From assembly GCF_003011965.1 (NCBI RefSeq), contig NZ_PXWG01000005.1, positions 1 through 64,000 on the forward strand: DNA of 64,000 bases, given 5' to 3'. The stretch comes from Streptosporangium nondiastaticum. Lineage in GTDB: Bacteria > Actinomycetota > Actinomycetes > Streptomycetales > Streptomycetaceae. Under the pieces are notes generated by a model. It was not told the DNA's origin. It searched no databases and saw only the letters and a program-made list of their open reading frames with translations. The position numbers were made by a program, and so were the translations under genes. Of this stretch, positions 1-8,810 are shown in pieces (positions within the stretch are counted from its first letter, which is position 1; every line of letters begins with the position of its first letter).

Positions 1-725
1 CGGCCCCGGCCGCCCCCGCAGCCCCTGCCGCGTCCGCACCCGCCGCCGCCCCCGCAGCCGGCGGATCCGCGGCAGGCGCCCAGCCCAGCCCCGTCGGCGA
101 CCCCAACCAGGTCCGCCAGATGTGGCCCGCCATCCTGGACGCGGTCAAGAACCGCCGCCGCTTCACCTGGATCGTCCTCAGCCAGAACGCCGAGGTCGTC
201 GGCTTCGACGGCGCCACCCTGCAGGTCGGCTTCGCCAACGCCGGCGCGCGCGACAGCTTCGCCAACAGCGGCAGCGAAGAGGTCCTCCGCCAGGCGATCG
301 GCGACGTCTACCAGGGCCAGGTCCAGTGGAAGATCGAGCTCGTCGTCGGCGGCGCGGGGGCAGGCGCCCCCGCAAGTGCCCCCGCCGGCGGCTTCGGCGC
401 CGACTTCAGCGGTGGCTTCAGCGGCGCCGGGTACGCCCCGCAGGCCCCCGCGCACGCCGCTCCCCGAGCGGCCACGGCCCCCGCCCCGGCGGCCTCGCAG
501 CCCCAGGCGGGCCAGCAGAACCAGTACCAGGCGCCCGCGTCTCCCACGCCTCCGCCGCCCCCGCCGTCCCAGGCGTACCGCGAGCCCGAGCCGCCGCCCG
601 TCGCCCCCGAGGACGACATGCCCGCCGAGGACGACCCCGACCTCGACGAGACGGCCCTGACCGGCCACGACCTCATCGTCCGCGAGCTGGGCGCGACCGT
701 CATCGAAGAGATCGCGAACGAGTAA
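1..725 (+). CDS. dnaX: DNA polymerase III subunit gamma/tau, C-terminal part
   Basis: The gene enters from the left edge already in frame, so only its 3' end is present. The visible part has an Ala/Pro-rich linker, then a folded domain (about residues 40-120 of the visible protein, beginning at the [14 protein letters not shown] motif) like domain III of actinobacterial DnaX. A long Pro/Ala/Gln linker follows, and an acidic tail ends in EEIANE. DnaX is the clamp-loader subunit that holds the polymerase cores together at the replication fork. The recR-side neighbours (YbaB, RecR) match the common dnaX-ybaB-recR order, which supports the call. The ATPase domain lies outside the window. Confidence 0.88.
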   Translation, partial: APAAPAAPAASAPAAAPAAGGSAAGAQPSPVGDPNQVRQMWPAILDAVKNRRRFTWIVLSQNAEVVGFDGATLQVGFANAGARDSFANSGSEEVLRQAIGDVYQGQVQWKIELVVGGAGAGAPASAPAGGFGADFSGGFSGAGYAPQAPAHAAPRAATAPAPAASQPQAGQQNQYQAPASPTPPPPPPSQAYREPEPPPVAPEDDMPAEDDPDLDETALTGHDLIVRELGATVIEEIANE

Positions 726-727
726 CA

Positions 728-788
728 CAAACGGGCAGGGCGAGCCCGCAAACGGGCAGGACGAGCCGCAAACGGATACGGCGAGTCG
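728..788. repeat. Three 20-21 bp tandem repeats just after dnaX
   Basis: Three imperfect copies lie at 728-748, 749-768 and 769-788. Each begins CAAACGG and carries a CGAG core. The first copy starts two bases after the dnaX stop codon. No gene is seen in the rest of the gap to 955. Confidence 0.8.
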
Positions 789-955
789 CCCCACCAGCCC
801 GCCCCACCAGCAACAACACCGGAAACCCCCCGGGTGCGCCGCATGCGCCCCCAGGCGCCCCCTGTTCTTCTTCGTCCGGCATGGGGCGCCGGAGGCGGCG
901 ACCACGTAGGCTCGGGCTACCGAGACAAACGTCGTCGAAAGCCAGGAGCGAACCC

Positions 956-1300
956 GTGATTCCCGGTGGTGGCCAGCCCAACATGCAGCAGCTCCTCCAG
1001 CAGGCGCAGAAGATGCAGCAGGATCTCGCCGCGGCGCAGGAGGAGCTCGCCCGTACGCCCGTCGAGGGCACGTCGGGCGGCGGCCTGGTGAAGGCGACGG
1101 TCACCGGCGCCGGGGAGCTCCAGGCCCTGGTGATCGACCCCAAGGCCGTCGACCCCGAGGACACCGAGACGCTCGCCGATCTCATCCTCGCCGCCGTCCG
1201 TGACGCCAACGCCTCCGCCCAGCAGCTGCAGCAGCAGAAGCTCGGCCCGCTCGCTCAGGGCCTGGGCGGCGGCAGCGGCATCCCCGGCCTGCCGTTCTAA
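956..1300 (+). CDS. YbaB/EbfC family nucleoid-associated protein
   Basis: This 114-residue protein starts at GTG 956 behind an AGGAGCG ribosome site. It opens with [20 protein letters not shown], an amphipathic Gln-rich helix, followed by the [21 protein letters not shown] strand region typical of YbaB, and a Gly-rich tail. YbaB-family dimers bind DNA and are usually encoded between dnaX and recR, as here. It is 35 bases upstream of recR and probably shares its transcript. Longer readings of this frame back into dnaX are shadows. Confidence 0.9.
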   Translation: MIPGGGQPNMQQLLQQAQKMQQDLAAAQEELARTPVEGTSGGGLVKATVTGAGELQALVIDPKAVDPEDTETLADLILAAVRDANASAQQLQQQKLGPLAQGLGGGSGIPGLPF

Positions 1301-1335
1301 CAACATCAAACAACCCAAGAAGGAGCATTCGATCC

Positions 1336-1935
1336 GTGTATGAAGGCGTGGTCCAGGACCTCATCGACGAGCTGGGCAGGCTGCCCGGCGTCGGTCCCAA
1401 GAGCGCGCAGCGGATCGCCTTCCACATCCTCCAGGCCGAGCCGGCCGACGTCCGCCGGCTCGCCCACGCCCTGACCGAGGTCAAGGCCAAGGTCCGCTTC
1501 TGCGCGGTCTGCGGCAACGTCGCCCAGGAGGAGCGGTGCCGGGTCTGCCAGGACCCGCGCCGCGACCCCGCGGTGATCTGCGTCGTGGAGGAGTCCAAGG
1601 ACGTCGTCGCCATCGAGCGGACGAGAGAGTTCCGCGGCCGCTACCACGTCCTCGGCGGGGCCATCAGCCCCATCGAGGGCGTCGGTCCCGACGATCTGCG
1701 CATCCGCGAGCTGCTCGCCCGCCTCGCGGACGGCACGGTCACCGAGCTGATTCTGGCCACCGACCCCAATCTGGAAGGTGAGGCCACCGCCACGTACCTC
1801 GCCCGCATGGTGAAACCCATGGGGCTCAAGGTCACGCGGCTGGCCAGCGGCCTCCCCGTGGGGGGAGACCTTGAATACGCCGACGAGGTCACGCTCGGGC
1901 GTGCCTTCGAAGGGAGACGACTTCTCGATGTCTGA
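1336..1935 (+). CDS. recR: Recombination mediator protein RecR
   Basis: The 199-residue length is standard for RecR. The helix-hairpin-helix is at the N terminus ([15 protein letters not shown], about residues 14-28). A four-cysteine zinc finger follows (CAVCGNV...CRVC, about residues 56-72), and then a TOPRIM domain with the VVEESKDV and [12 protein letters not shown] motifs. With RecF and RecO it helps load RecA on SSB-coated single-stranded gaps. The GTG start at 1336 sits behind AAGGAG at 1319-1324. The stop overlaps the next gene by 8 bases, so the two are probably translationally coupled. Confidence 0.96.
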   Translation: MYEGVVQDLIDELGRLPGVGPKSAQRIAFHILQAEPADVRRLAHALTEVKAKVRFCAVCGNVAQEERCRVCQDPRRDPAVICVVEESKDVVAIERTREFRGRYHVLGGAISPIEGVGPDDLRIRELLARLADGTVTELILATDPNLEGEATATYLARMVKPMGLKVTRLASGLPVGGDLEYADEVTLGRAFEGRRLLDV

Positions 1936-2584
1936 CGCAACGCTGCACGACGCCAAGCGCGACCCCGACGACTTCGCGGTCTCGGTCGCGGACTCCATCG
2001 AGAGCTTCATCGTCGCCGTCGCCGAGGTGTCGCGCGGCGATGAGCCCGACAGCGCCGTGCCCTTCCTGCTGCTGGAGATCTCCCAGCTGCTCCTCACCGG
2101 CGGCAGGCTCGGCGCGCACGAGGACTTCCTCCCCGACGAGCGGTACGAGCCCGACGTCGGCCCCGAGCCGGACGTCGACGAGCTGCGGGAGCGCTTCGCC
2201 AGGCTCCTCGACCCCGTGGACGTCTACTCCGAGGTCTTCGACCCGTACGTGCCGCGTACGGCCCCCGTCGCCTGCCGCATCTCCGACGACCTCGCCGACA
2301 TCATCACCGACCTGCGGCACGGCATGGCCCACTACCGGGACGGCCGGGTCAGTGAGGCCCTGTGGTGGTGGCAGTTCTCCTACCTGTCCAACTGGGGCCC
2401 GACGGCCTCGGCCGCCCTCCGCGCCCTCCAGTCCCTGGTCGCCCACGTCCGCCTCGACCAGCCCCTGGACGAGCTCGGCGGCCTCGACACCGACTCCGTG
2501 GCGACGGAAGAGCGGCTCGCCGAGGAGGCGGGGCGCGTGATGGAGGCGGAGATCGCGGGCCCGCTTGGGCTGCGCGGGGCCTGA
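1928..2584 (+). CDS. DUF5063 domain-containing protein
   Basis: This acidic 218-residue soluble protein starts at ATG 1928, inside the end of recR, with a GAAGGGAGACG ribosome site. It has no signal peptide or membrane segment. The sequence has the [25 protein letters not shown] region that is characteristic of DUF5063. Proteins of this family commonly follow recR in Streptomyces, but their function is not known. Coupling to recR suggests a link to recombination repair, which is only inference. Confidence 0.82.
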   Translation: MSDATLHDAKRDPDDFAVSVADSIESFIVAVAEVSRGDEPDSAVPFLLLEISQLLLTGGRLGAHEDFLPDERYEPDVGPEPDVDELRERFARLLDPVDVYSEVFDPYVPRTAPVACRISDDLADIITDLRHGMAHYRDGRVSEALWWWQFSYLSNWGPTASAALRALQSLVAHVRLDQPLDELGGLDTDSVATEERLAEEAGRVMEAEIAGPLGLRGA

Positions 2585-2722
2585 CGGGCCCAACTTCGGC
2601 CATCGTTGACGATTCGACGTCCCCGGCCGCCTTCCCCTTCGTAGCCTGCGAGTGAGCGTGACGGGCCCGGCAGATCCCGGGCCGGTCGCTCACCAATGAG
2701 GGGAAAACGAGGGGAAGAGGAC

Positions 2723-3769
2723 ATGGACGTCACTCCCGGCACCGGAAACCCTGCCGACCACCCCGCACTCTCCGCCCAACTGGGCGACACCGCCTTCGGC
2801 TACTTCTACGCCTCCGCACTGCGCGCCGTCACCGTCCACCGCGTCGCCGACCACCTCGCCGACGGCCCGCTGCAGATCGACGAGCTCGCCCGCCGCGCGG
2901 ACCTCCACGGCCCCACCCTCCGCCGCGTACTGCGCCTCCTCGCCACGCGCGGCATCTTCCAGGAGGACGAACAGGGCGCCTTCGCCCTCACCCCGGCCGC
3001 CGAGCTCCTCCGTACGGACGTGCCTGCCTCGGCGCACACAGGAATGGTCTGGCTTACGGACGAGATCTTCCAGCGATCAGCAGCAGGCCTGGAAGACACC
3101 CTCCGTACGGGCAGGACGCCGTTCGAAACGGCATACGGCATGCCTTTCTTCGACTACCTGCTGACGGACGCCGACGCCCAGCAGCTCTTCGACACCGGCA
3201 TGGCGAACATGTCCGGCCCGGAAGACGAACTCATCGCCGACGCGTACGAGTTCCCCGCCACCGGCACGATCGTCGACGTCGGCGGCGGCCGCGGCGGCCT
3301 GGTCCGGGCCGTGCTCAGGAAGAACCCTGGGCTGTCGGGCGTGCTGTTCGACCAGGAGCAGACGGTGGCCGAGCACCTCCTGGACGAGGGCGCCGGCGCC
3401 AAGGAGATCGCCGGCCGCTGGCGTACGGACGGCGGCAGCTTCTTCGAGTCCGTGACGCCCGGCGGCGACATCTACGTCCTCAAGCACATCCTCCACGACT
3501 GGAAGGACGAGGACTGCCTGCGCATCCTGCGCGCCGTCCGTACGGCGATCCCCGCAGGCGGCAGGCTGCTGGCCGTCGACGCGATCCTCCCGGCAGGAAA
3601 CGAGCCGCACTTCGCCAAGACGCTGGACATCATCATGCTCGCCGTCGTGACGGGCCGCGAGCGTACGGAGCAGGAGTTCCGCGACCTGCTCGGCGAGGCG
3701 GGCTTCAGGGTGGACCGGATCATCGCCGTCCCCAACTCCACCTCGATCATCGAGGCAGTGCCGGTCTAA
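2723..3769 (+). CDS. SAM-dependent O-methyltransferase (plant-type/hydroxyneurosporene family)
   Basis: This 348-residue protein has an N-terminal winged-helix dimerisation domain (about residues 15-100) and a C-terminal Rossmann methyltransferase domain. The SAM motif is TIVDVGGGRGGLVRAVL (about residues 178-195), and the catalytic-region motif KHILHDWKDEDCLRIL follows. The fold is that of polyketide and aromatic O-methyltransferases such as carminomycin 4-O-methyltransferase. ATG 2723 is preferred over ATG 2696 because GAAGAGG precedes it. No biosynthetic cluster surrounds it, so the substrate is unknown. A strong hairpin follows the stop. Confidence 0.88.
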   Translation: MDVTPGTGNPADHPALSAQLGDTAFGYFYASALRAVTVHRVADHLADGPLQIDELARRADLHGPTLRRVLRLLATRGIFQEDEQGAFALTPAAELLRTDVPASAHTGMVWLTDEIFQRSAAGLEDTLRTGRTPFETAYGMPFFDYLLTDADAQQLFDTGMANMSGPEDELIADAYEFPATGTIVDVGGGRGGLVRAVLRKNPGLSGVLFDQEQTVAEHLLDEGAGAKEIAGRWRTDGGSFFESVTPGGDIYVLKHILHDWKDEDCLRILRAVRTAIPAGGRLLAVDAILPAGNEPHFAKTLDIIMLAVVTGRERTEQEFRDLLGEAGFRVDRIIAVPNSTSIIEAVPV

Positions 3770-3795
3770 CCTCGCCGAACCCTGACGCGGCGCCG

Positions 3796-3833
3796 AAGTT
3801 CCCCCGTACACGCACACCCGTGCGGGGGAACTT
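3796..3833 (+). terminator. Rho-independent-type hairpin after the methyltransferase
   Basis: Eleven-base perfect arms (AAGTTCCCCCG at 3796-3806 and its complement at 3823-3833) enclose a smaller CACG/CGTG stem. The hairpin begins 27 bases after the methyltransferase stop, and the base after the stem is T. It probably separates this gene from the XRE regulator. Confidence 0.75.
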
Positions 3834-3917
3834 TGGCCGTTCTGGCTCGTATCCGGCTGGCCGGGCCTAGCCTCTGGCGCAACCATGTCGGTACGGACCG
3901 TGAGGTGAACGGCGACG

Positions 3918-4727
3918 ATGCTGCGCAATTCCCGACCCCCCATTGCATGGCGGTACTGCGGCGGCCAGATCAAGATGTGGCGAGCAGAAGCAGGCGTCTC
4001 CCGGGAGCAGTTGGCGGCGGAAGCCAACTACGACATGGAGACGGTGAAGTCGATGGAGCAGGGCAGGCGTAGGCCCACGCAGCGGCTGCTGATGGTGGCG
4101 GATCAACTATGCGGGGCGAAGGGGTTGCTGATCGCGGCGGAGGAGTACCTGCAGCCGGAGAGGGACCTGACGCGAGAACCGGAGTACTTGGCGGCTGAGG
4201 CCGTGGCGATCGCCATGCACAGCTTCGAACTCGTACTCATCCCCGGCTTGCTGCAGACCGAGGAGTACGTGCAGGCACTCATGAGTGCTCACATGCCTCC
4301 CCTGTCCGAGGCGGAGATTGAGGAGGGTGTCGCACATCGCATGCGGCGCCAAGAGCGTCTGGGCGAAGAGACGGTGCTGTTCAACTTCGTGATCTACGAG
4401 GCTGCCCTACGCACCATGGTGGGCGGCCCCGCGGTGGTGAAGGGGCAACTCCGGAGGCTGCTGCAGACAGGGGAACAGCGAAACGTCTTCATCCAGGTCC
4501 TGCCTGCTGGCGAAGGCTACTTCCCGGGCATGGAAGGCGCATTTAGGCTGCTGGAGAGCCCTGAGTGCGAACACTTCGTCTTCATGGAAGGGCATGGGAC
4601 CAGCTCTTTGGACTCTGAAAGCCACAGGGTCAGCCAGATGGCGAAGCGCTTCGCCATGCTCCGCATGCAGGCCCTCAGCCAGGAGAAGTCCAGGCGGTTC
4701 ATCGGCGAGTTGATGGAGGCGTTGTGA
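3918..4727 (+). CDS. XRE-family regulator with DUF5753 domain
   Basis: This 269-residue protein has an N-terminal helix-turn-helix (about residues 15-60, with REQLAAEANYDMETVKSMEQGRR) and a C-terminal DUF5753 domain carrying the typical IPGLLQTEEYVQAL motif. Such proteins, including the WhiJ family, are abundant in Streptomyces and are usually paired with a DUF397 protein, as here. The pair is generally thought to control development or antibiotic production, with the partner modulating DNA binding. Its stop overlaps the DUF397 start (GTGA). Codon use is less GC-biased than in flanking genes, consistent with accessory DNA. Confidence 0.9.
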   Translation: MLRNSRPPIAWRYCGGQIKMWRAEAGVSREQLAAEANYDMETVKSMEQGRRRPTQRLLMVADQLCGAKGLLIAAEEYLQPERDLTREPEYLAAEAVAIAMHSFELVLIPGLLQTEEYVQALMSAHMPPLSEAEIEEGVAHRMRRQERLGEETVLFNFVIYEAALRTMVGGPAVVKGQLRRLLQTGEQRNVFIQVLPAGEGYFPGMEGAFRLLESPECEHFVFMEGHGTSSLDSESHRVSQMAKRFAMLRMQALSQEKSRRFIGELMEAL

Positions 4728-4921
4728 GTGACAAGTTGTCGTGGTTCAAGTCGAGTTACAGCGGTTCTGAACCCAAGACGGATTGCGTCGAGATCGCCGC
4801 AGCATCGGGATGTATGCGGGTCCGGGACTCGAAGCTCGGGGGTGTGGGGCCGCGGTTGTCGATATCGGCCCACGCCTGGGAAGCGTTCATAACCTACGCG
4901 TCCGAGGCGGCCGTGGGCTGA
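4724..4921 (+). CDS. DUF397 domain-containing protein
   Basis: This 65-residue protein starts at GTG 4724, overlapping the stop of the DUF5753 regulator by four bases. It has the DUF397 signatures WFKSSYSG near the start, DCVEIA in the middle, VRDSK, and an aromatic AWEAFI helix at the end. It is the usual partner of the upstream regulator and is probably made in a fixed ratio with it through translational coupling. DUF397 partners are reported to bind or antagonise their XRE protein. Confidence 0.92.
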   Translation: MSDKLSWFKSSYSGSEPKTDCVEIAAASGCMRVRDSKLGGVGPRLSISAHAWEAFITYASEAAVG

Positions 4922-5110
4922 GCTTCGGGCGTCGGAGGTCGAGATCCGAGCCTTTTATGCAAGGAATGGGCGGGGAGGTTGAAACCCACCCTCCCACCCA
5001 TGGCGTGGTGGCGGCAGGCTCCGAACTCGCCTATACCACAAGTGACATGACTTTACGTGATCGGGTCGCGACGATCCGCTGCAACCGTGTAGCGTGCGCA
5101 ACAACAAGCA

Positions 5111-5144
5111 ACCCCCGCCGGTGCTGACAACACCGAACGGGGGT
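5111..5144 (+). promoter_or_regulatory. Leader hairpin upstream of the winged-helix gene
   Basis: ACCCCCG at 5111-5117 pairs with CGGGGGT at 5138-5144, and CGGTG at 5119-5123 pairs with CACCG at 5131-5135 inside it. The hairpin lies 30 bases before ATG 5175. It could be a transcript leader structure or an operator. If translation instead starts at GTG 5094, it would be coding. Confidence 0.5.
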
Positions 5145-5174
5145 CTGACCATCGAGATCGAGAGACGCGATCCC

Positions 5175-6146
5175 ATGGCTGTTGCCAACCTTAGCGCTGA
5201 CGCGCCCCCGTACGCTCCCCCCATGGCCCGACCCGGCTTCGGAAAACGTTCCGCACCCGGTCAGGCACCCCGCCGCGCGGACGACTTCGCTCACCTGCCC
5301 GCCCGCGAGGCCTCCATCGCCAGCTACCTGGACCGCCTGCCCGAGGGCGCGGCCATGGACGTGAAGACCCTGGCCAAGGAACTGGCGGCGTACGGCCAGC
5401 AGGCCATCCGCACCGCGCTCAACTACCTCGTACGGGCCGGTTACCTGTTCCGCCGCCGCGAGCCGGTGGGGGAGGGACGTACGCAGTGGGTGTTCCGTAC
5501 GTACTTCTCGCGGACGCCGCGGAACGACGCGTGGTGGAAGAGGTTTTTGAAGGGCGACGCACCGCCCGAGCGGGTTGACGCCACCCCCGAACCCGAACCC
5601 GTACCTGACCCCGTACCGGCGGCGCAGCCTCCGGCCCGCTCCCGCGCGTACAAAACGCTCGCCATGCTGGGCCGTACGGGCGACCGCCGCGTGACGCTGT
5701 CGGCGTCGGAGTGCGCGCAGTTGGAGCCGCTGGTGGCGGAATGGTTCGCGCGGGGAGCGGGGGAGGCGGACGTCGTCCGCGCCGTGTCGTCGGGCCTGCC
5801 GCCGGAAGTCCACTGCGCGGGGGCTTTCGCCCGCCGCCGCCTGATCGACAAGATCCCCCCGGAGCCGTTCCACGAGCCCGCCGACCTGCCCGGTCCGGCG
5901 CCCGCCGCAGATAGGCCGGAGTGCGAGTCGTGCGGCGTTCCAGGCCCCCCGGAAGCGTTCTCGGAGGGCTTGTGCCGACCCTGCCGCCCACCGTTCCTGC
6001 GCTTCGACGCGGGCGACGGGGACGTGGACCCGGCGTACGCGGAGGAAATCCACCGCCGCGCGGCAGGCATCAGGGAGTCCCTGTACCGGCGGCGACCTGG
6101 CGATGTGCTGAACCGGAAATCAACCCGCAAGCGGAGTAAAAACTGA
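5175..6146 (+). CDS. Winged-helix DNA-binding protein with C-terminal zinc ribbon
   Basis: This 323-residue protein has an N-terminal MarR-like winged helix (about residues 30-90: ASIASYLDRLPEGAAMDVKTLAKEL and ALNYLVRAGYLFRRRE). A Pro/Glu linker (PEPEPVPDPVP), a second helical domain and a CX2C...CX2C zinc-ribbon (CESCGVPG...CRPC, about residues 254-275) follow. The C-terminal end is strongly basic. This architecture is seen in Streptomyces accessory regions and is often labelled MarR-family or helix-turn-helix protein; its role is unknown. ATG 5175 is chosen because it lies just 3' of the leader hairpin. GTG 5094 is the longest alternative. Confidence 0.75.
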   Translation: MAVANLSADAPPYAPPMARPGFGKRSAPGQAPRRADDFAHLPAREASIASYLDRLPEGAAMDVKTLAKELAAYGQQAIRTALNYLVRAGYLFRRREPVGEGRTQWVFRTYFSRTPRNDAWWKRFLKGDAPPERVDATPEPEPVPDPVPAAQPPARSRAYKTLAMLGRTGDRRVTLSASECAQLEPLVAEWFARGAGEADVVRAVSSGLPPEVHCAGAFARRRLIDKIPPEPFHEPADLPGPAPAADRPECESCGVPGPPEAFSEGLCRPCRPPFLRFDAGDGDVDPAYAEEIHRRAAGIRESLYRRRPGDVLNRKSTRKRSKN

Positions 6147-6152
6147 CCTCTT

Positions 6153-6686
6153 TCAGTGGTCGCCGCGACCGTCGCCGGGCGGGGTGATCCCGATGGCTTC
6201 CAGGTTCCGCGCCTCTGCGCCGGCCGGATCGAAGGGCTTCGCCGCAGTGAAGACGATTCGCGCGTTCTCGGGGGTGATGACCTCCACATCGCGGGTGTTC
6301 CAGGGGGTGTCCCGCGGACCGTCGACCGAGTCCGGGCGCAACGCACGGCAGGCCTCGACAAGCGAATCGACCTGGCTGAGCACGCCCGCGAAACTGAAGC
6401 TCATCGCCGGAGGCTGCTCCGGAACGCTCGGCGCCGAGACGAGGAGCACGTCCTGGAACGCCCACCGGCGCAGATGCACAAGTGTTCCGGGAATGCTGAA
6501 CAGCTCGAAGAACCCGAGCCCGCGAACCCAGAAGTCCACCGACGCCGCCAGATCGGTCGTGGGGATCGTCACGAACGCGGGCATTCCGTAGATGCCATGG
6601 AAGGGCTCCGGCGGAACCGCATCCGGGCCGGGGGCGGGCACAGGACTCATCTCGAACGCGTTGTAGTAGTCGCTCATGCGGCCCAC
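6153..6686 (-). CDS. VOC-superfamily (glyoxalase/bleomycin-resistance-type) protein
   Basis: This 177-residue protein is convergent with the winged-helix gene. The VOC signature is seen as MPAFVTIPTTDLAASVDFWVRGLGFFEL, followed by a lone LRRWAFQDVLLV strand and an ENARIVF strand near the end. VOC proteins are metal-dependent dioxygenases, isomerases or drug-binding proteins. Metal ligands cannot be assigned confidently here. GTG 6686 has a well-placed GAGG seven bases upstream, and ATG 6677 is an alternative. The substrate is unknown. Confidence 0.75.
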   Translation of the reverse strand: MGRMSDYYNAFEMSPVPAPGPDAVPPEPFHGIYGMPAFVTIPTTDLAASVDFWVRGLGFFELFSIPGTLVHLRRWAFQDVLLVSAPSVPEQPPAMSFSFAGVLSQVDSLVEACRALRPDSVDGPRDTPWNTRDVEVITPENARIVFTAAKPFDPAGAEARNLEAIGITPPGDGRGDH

Positions 6687-6803
6687 CCTGCATCCTCACG
6701 CTACGTGAGGAGCAAGCCGCTGGATCAGCCGACGCCCTCCGCGTACTGTCCGCCCTGTTATGTGATCTTGAAGAACCCATATGGGTTCATGGGGGGCAGC
6801 AGG

Positions 6804-7373
6804 ATGAAAGGCATGGACGAATACCGCGTCACGGGCGTCGTCTGGCGGATCGTCGCGACCTTGTGGGTTCTCGCCGGGCTCGCCGCCCTCTGCTGGGTGA
6901 CCTTCTCCATAGGGTGGGGCGCCTACCTCGACGCGTTCCCCGATGACGACGGGGAGTCCTACGTCATGCTGGCGGCGGCGATCCTCACGCTCCCGCTCCC
7001 GCTCGGTGCGCTGGTCCACGGTCACCGCGCCCGTACGTGGGTCGCCGACGACGGTCTGCGGACGCGCCGCCTGGGCCGCGTCCGCTTCCTGCCCTGGCAG
7101 GAGATCGCGAAGGTCGACATCGGCCGGCACCGTTACGGCAACGACGGCCCGTACCACAACCTCTACATCCAGGTCCGGCTGCGGAACGGCCGGCGCCGCA
7201 AGCTGCCCGCCCTCGCCACCGAACCGCGGATGTACGCCGTCCACGCGGACATGGTGGCGCGCTGGAAGGCCGCCACCGACGCGGCCACCGCTGCAGCCAC
7301 CGACGCGGCCAACCACACCGACGCGGGCGCCCCGCACGGCACCCAACCCCGTATGGTGCAGCTCACAAAGTGA
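6804..7373 (+). CDS. Membrane protein with bacterial PH-like domain
   Basis: This 189-residue protein has two N-terminal transmembrane segments (about residues 12-35 and 50-70). A PH-like domain follows, with the pattern TWVADDGLRTRRLGRVRFLPWQEIAKV and a basic stretch RNGRRRKLP. The tail is Ala/Thr-rich (AATDAATAAATDAAN). Such short PH membrane proteins are common in Streptomyces and have no assigned role. ATG 6804 is preceded by GGGGGG at a good distance. It stands alone upstream of ask. Confidence 0.72.
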   Translation: MKGMDEYRVTGVVWRIVATLWVLAGLAALCWVTFSIGWGAYLDAFPDDDGESYVMLAAAILTLPLPLGALVHGHRARTWVADDGLRTRRLGRVRFLPWQEIAKVDIGRHRYGNDGPYHNLYIQVRLRNGRRRKLPALATEPRMYAVHADMVARWKAATDAATAAATDAANHTDAGAPHGTQPRMVQLTK

Positions 7374-7538
7374 GTGGCTCGGGTCGCAGAGGGCAAGAGC
7401 GATCATGGGCGGTCCGACGGCGTACCGCTCACGATCATGACGCGGGCGACACGTCTCAGCATGCGATATCGGCATGGCTGAATCCGGCCGCTCGTTAGAC
7501 TGAGCCGACCGCATTACACAGAGCTGCGAGGAGCGCAC

Positions 7539-8810
7539 GTGGGCCTTGTCGTGCAGAAGTACGGAGGCTCCTCCGTTGCCGATGCCGAGGGCATCAAGCG
7601 GGTTGCCAAGCGAATCGTGGAAGCCAAGAAGAACGGCCACCAGGTGGTCGTCGTGGTTTCCGCGATGGGTGACACGACGGACGAGTTGATCGATCTCGCC
7701 GAGCAGGTTTCGCCGATGCCTGCCGGGCGTGAGTTCGACATGCTGCTGACCGCCGGAGAGCGGATCTCCATGGCCCTGCTGGCGATGGCGATCAAAAACC
7801 TCGGCCACGCGGCGCAGTCGTTCACCGGCAGCCAGGCCGGTGTCATCACGGACGCGGTCCACGGCAAGGCGCGCATCATCGACGTCACGCCGGGCCGCAT
7901 CCAGCAGTCGGTGGACTCCGGCAACATCGCGATCGTGGCCGGCTTCCAGGGCGTGTCCCAGGACAGCAAGGACATCACGACCCTGGGCCGCGGCGGCTCC
8001 GACACCACCGCCGTCGCTCTGGCCGCCGCGCTGAACGCCGAGGTCTGCGAGATCTACACCGACGTCGACGGCGTCTTCACCGCCGATCCGCGGGTCGTGA
8101 AGAAGGCCCGCAAGATCGACTGGATCTCGTTCGAGGACATGCTCGAGCTGGCCGCGTCCGGCTCGAAGGTGCTGCTGCACCGCTGCGTCGAGTACGCACG
8201 CCGATACAACATCCCGATCCACGTCCGCTCGTCCTTCTCCGGTTTGCGCGGCACCTGGGTCAGCAACGAACCGCAAGGGGACCAGCCGATGGAGCACGCG
8301 ATCATCTCGGGCGTCGCGCACGACACGTCCGAGGCGAAGGTCACGGTCGTCGGGGTGCCGGACAAGCCGGGCGAGGCCGCGACGATCTTCCGGGCCATCT
8401 CGGACGCCGAGATCAACATCGACATGATCGTGCAGAACGTCTCGGCGGCCTCCACGGGCCTGACGGACATCTCCTTCACCCTTCCGAAGGCCGAGGGCCG
8501 CAAGGCGATCGAGGCGCTGGAGAAGACGAAGGCGCGCGTGGGCTTCGACTCGCTGCGCTACGACGACCAGATCGCGAAGATCTCGCTGGTCGGCGCGGGA
8601 ATGAAGACCAACCCGGGCGTCACGGCGACGTTCTTCGAGGCGCTGTCGAACGCCGGGGTGAACATCGAGCTGATCTCGACCTCCGAGATCCGCATCTCGG
8701 TCGTCACGCGTGCCGACGACGTGAACGAGGCCGTCCGCGCGGTGCACTCCGCCTTCGGCCTGGACAGTGAGAGCGACGAGGCCGTCGTCTACGGAGGCAC
8801 CGGGCGATGA
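7539..8810 (+). CDS. ask: Aspartate kinase
   Basis: This 423-residue protein catalyses ATP-dependent phosphorylation of aspartate, the first step to lysine, diaminopimelate, threonine and methionine. It starts at GTG 7539 with a GCGAGGAG ribosome site. The kinase domain begins [15 protein letters not shown] and includes [18 protein letters not shown]. Two ACT domains form the C-terminal third (from about residue 265). The length and layout match the actinobacterial LysC type, whose ACT region is also made separately as a beta subunit. Its stop overlaps the asd start (ATGA), so the two form one operon. Confidence 0.97.
   Translation: MGLVVQKYGGSSVADAEGIKRVAKRIVEAKKNGHQVVVVVSAMGDTTDELIDLAEQVSPMPAGREFDMLLTAGERISMALLAMAIKNLGHAAQSFTGSQAGVITDAVHGKARIIDVTPGRIQQSVDSGNIAIVAGFQGVSQDSKDITTLGRGGSDTTAVALAAALNAEVCEIYTDVDGVFTADPRVVKKARKIDWISFEDMLELAASGSKVLLHRCVEYARRYNIPIHVRSSFSGLRGTWVSNEPQGDQPMEHAIISGVAHDTSEAKVTVVGVPDKPGEAATIFRAISDAEINIDMIVQNVSAASTGLTDISFTLPKAEGRKAIEALEKTKARVGFDSLRYDDQIAKISLVGAGMKTNPGVTATFFEALSNAGVNIELISTSEIRISVVTRADDVNEAVRAVHSAFGLDSESDEAVVYGGTGR
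8275..8291 (+). promoter_or_regulatory. Internal ribosome site and start for the aspartate kinase beta subunit
   Basis: AAGGGGA at 8275-8281 is followed seven bases later by ATG 8289, in frame at codon 251 of ask. Translation from here would give the ACT-only regulatory subunit of about 173 residues. The Corynebacterium lysC gene is known to make its beta subunit from an in-frame start at nearly the same codon. Confidence 0.7.

Noticed and set aside
6696..8747. 683-residue open frame antisense to ask
   Set aside because: It runs opposite a clear aspartate kinase gene, has Arg/Asp/Val-biased low-complexity composition and no domain. It is a high-GC shadow.
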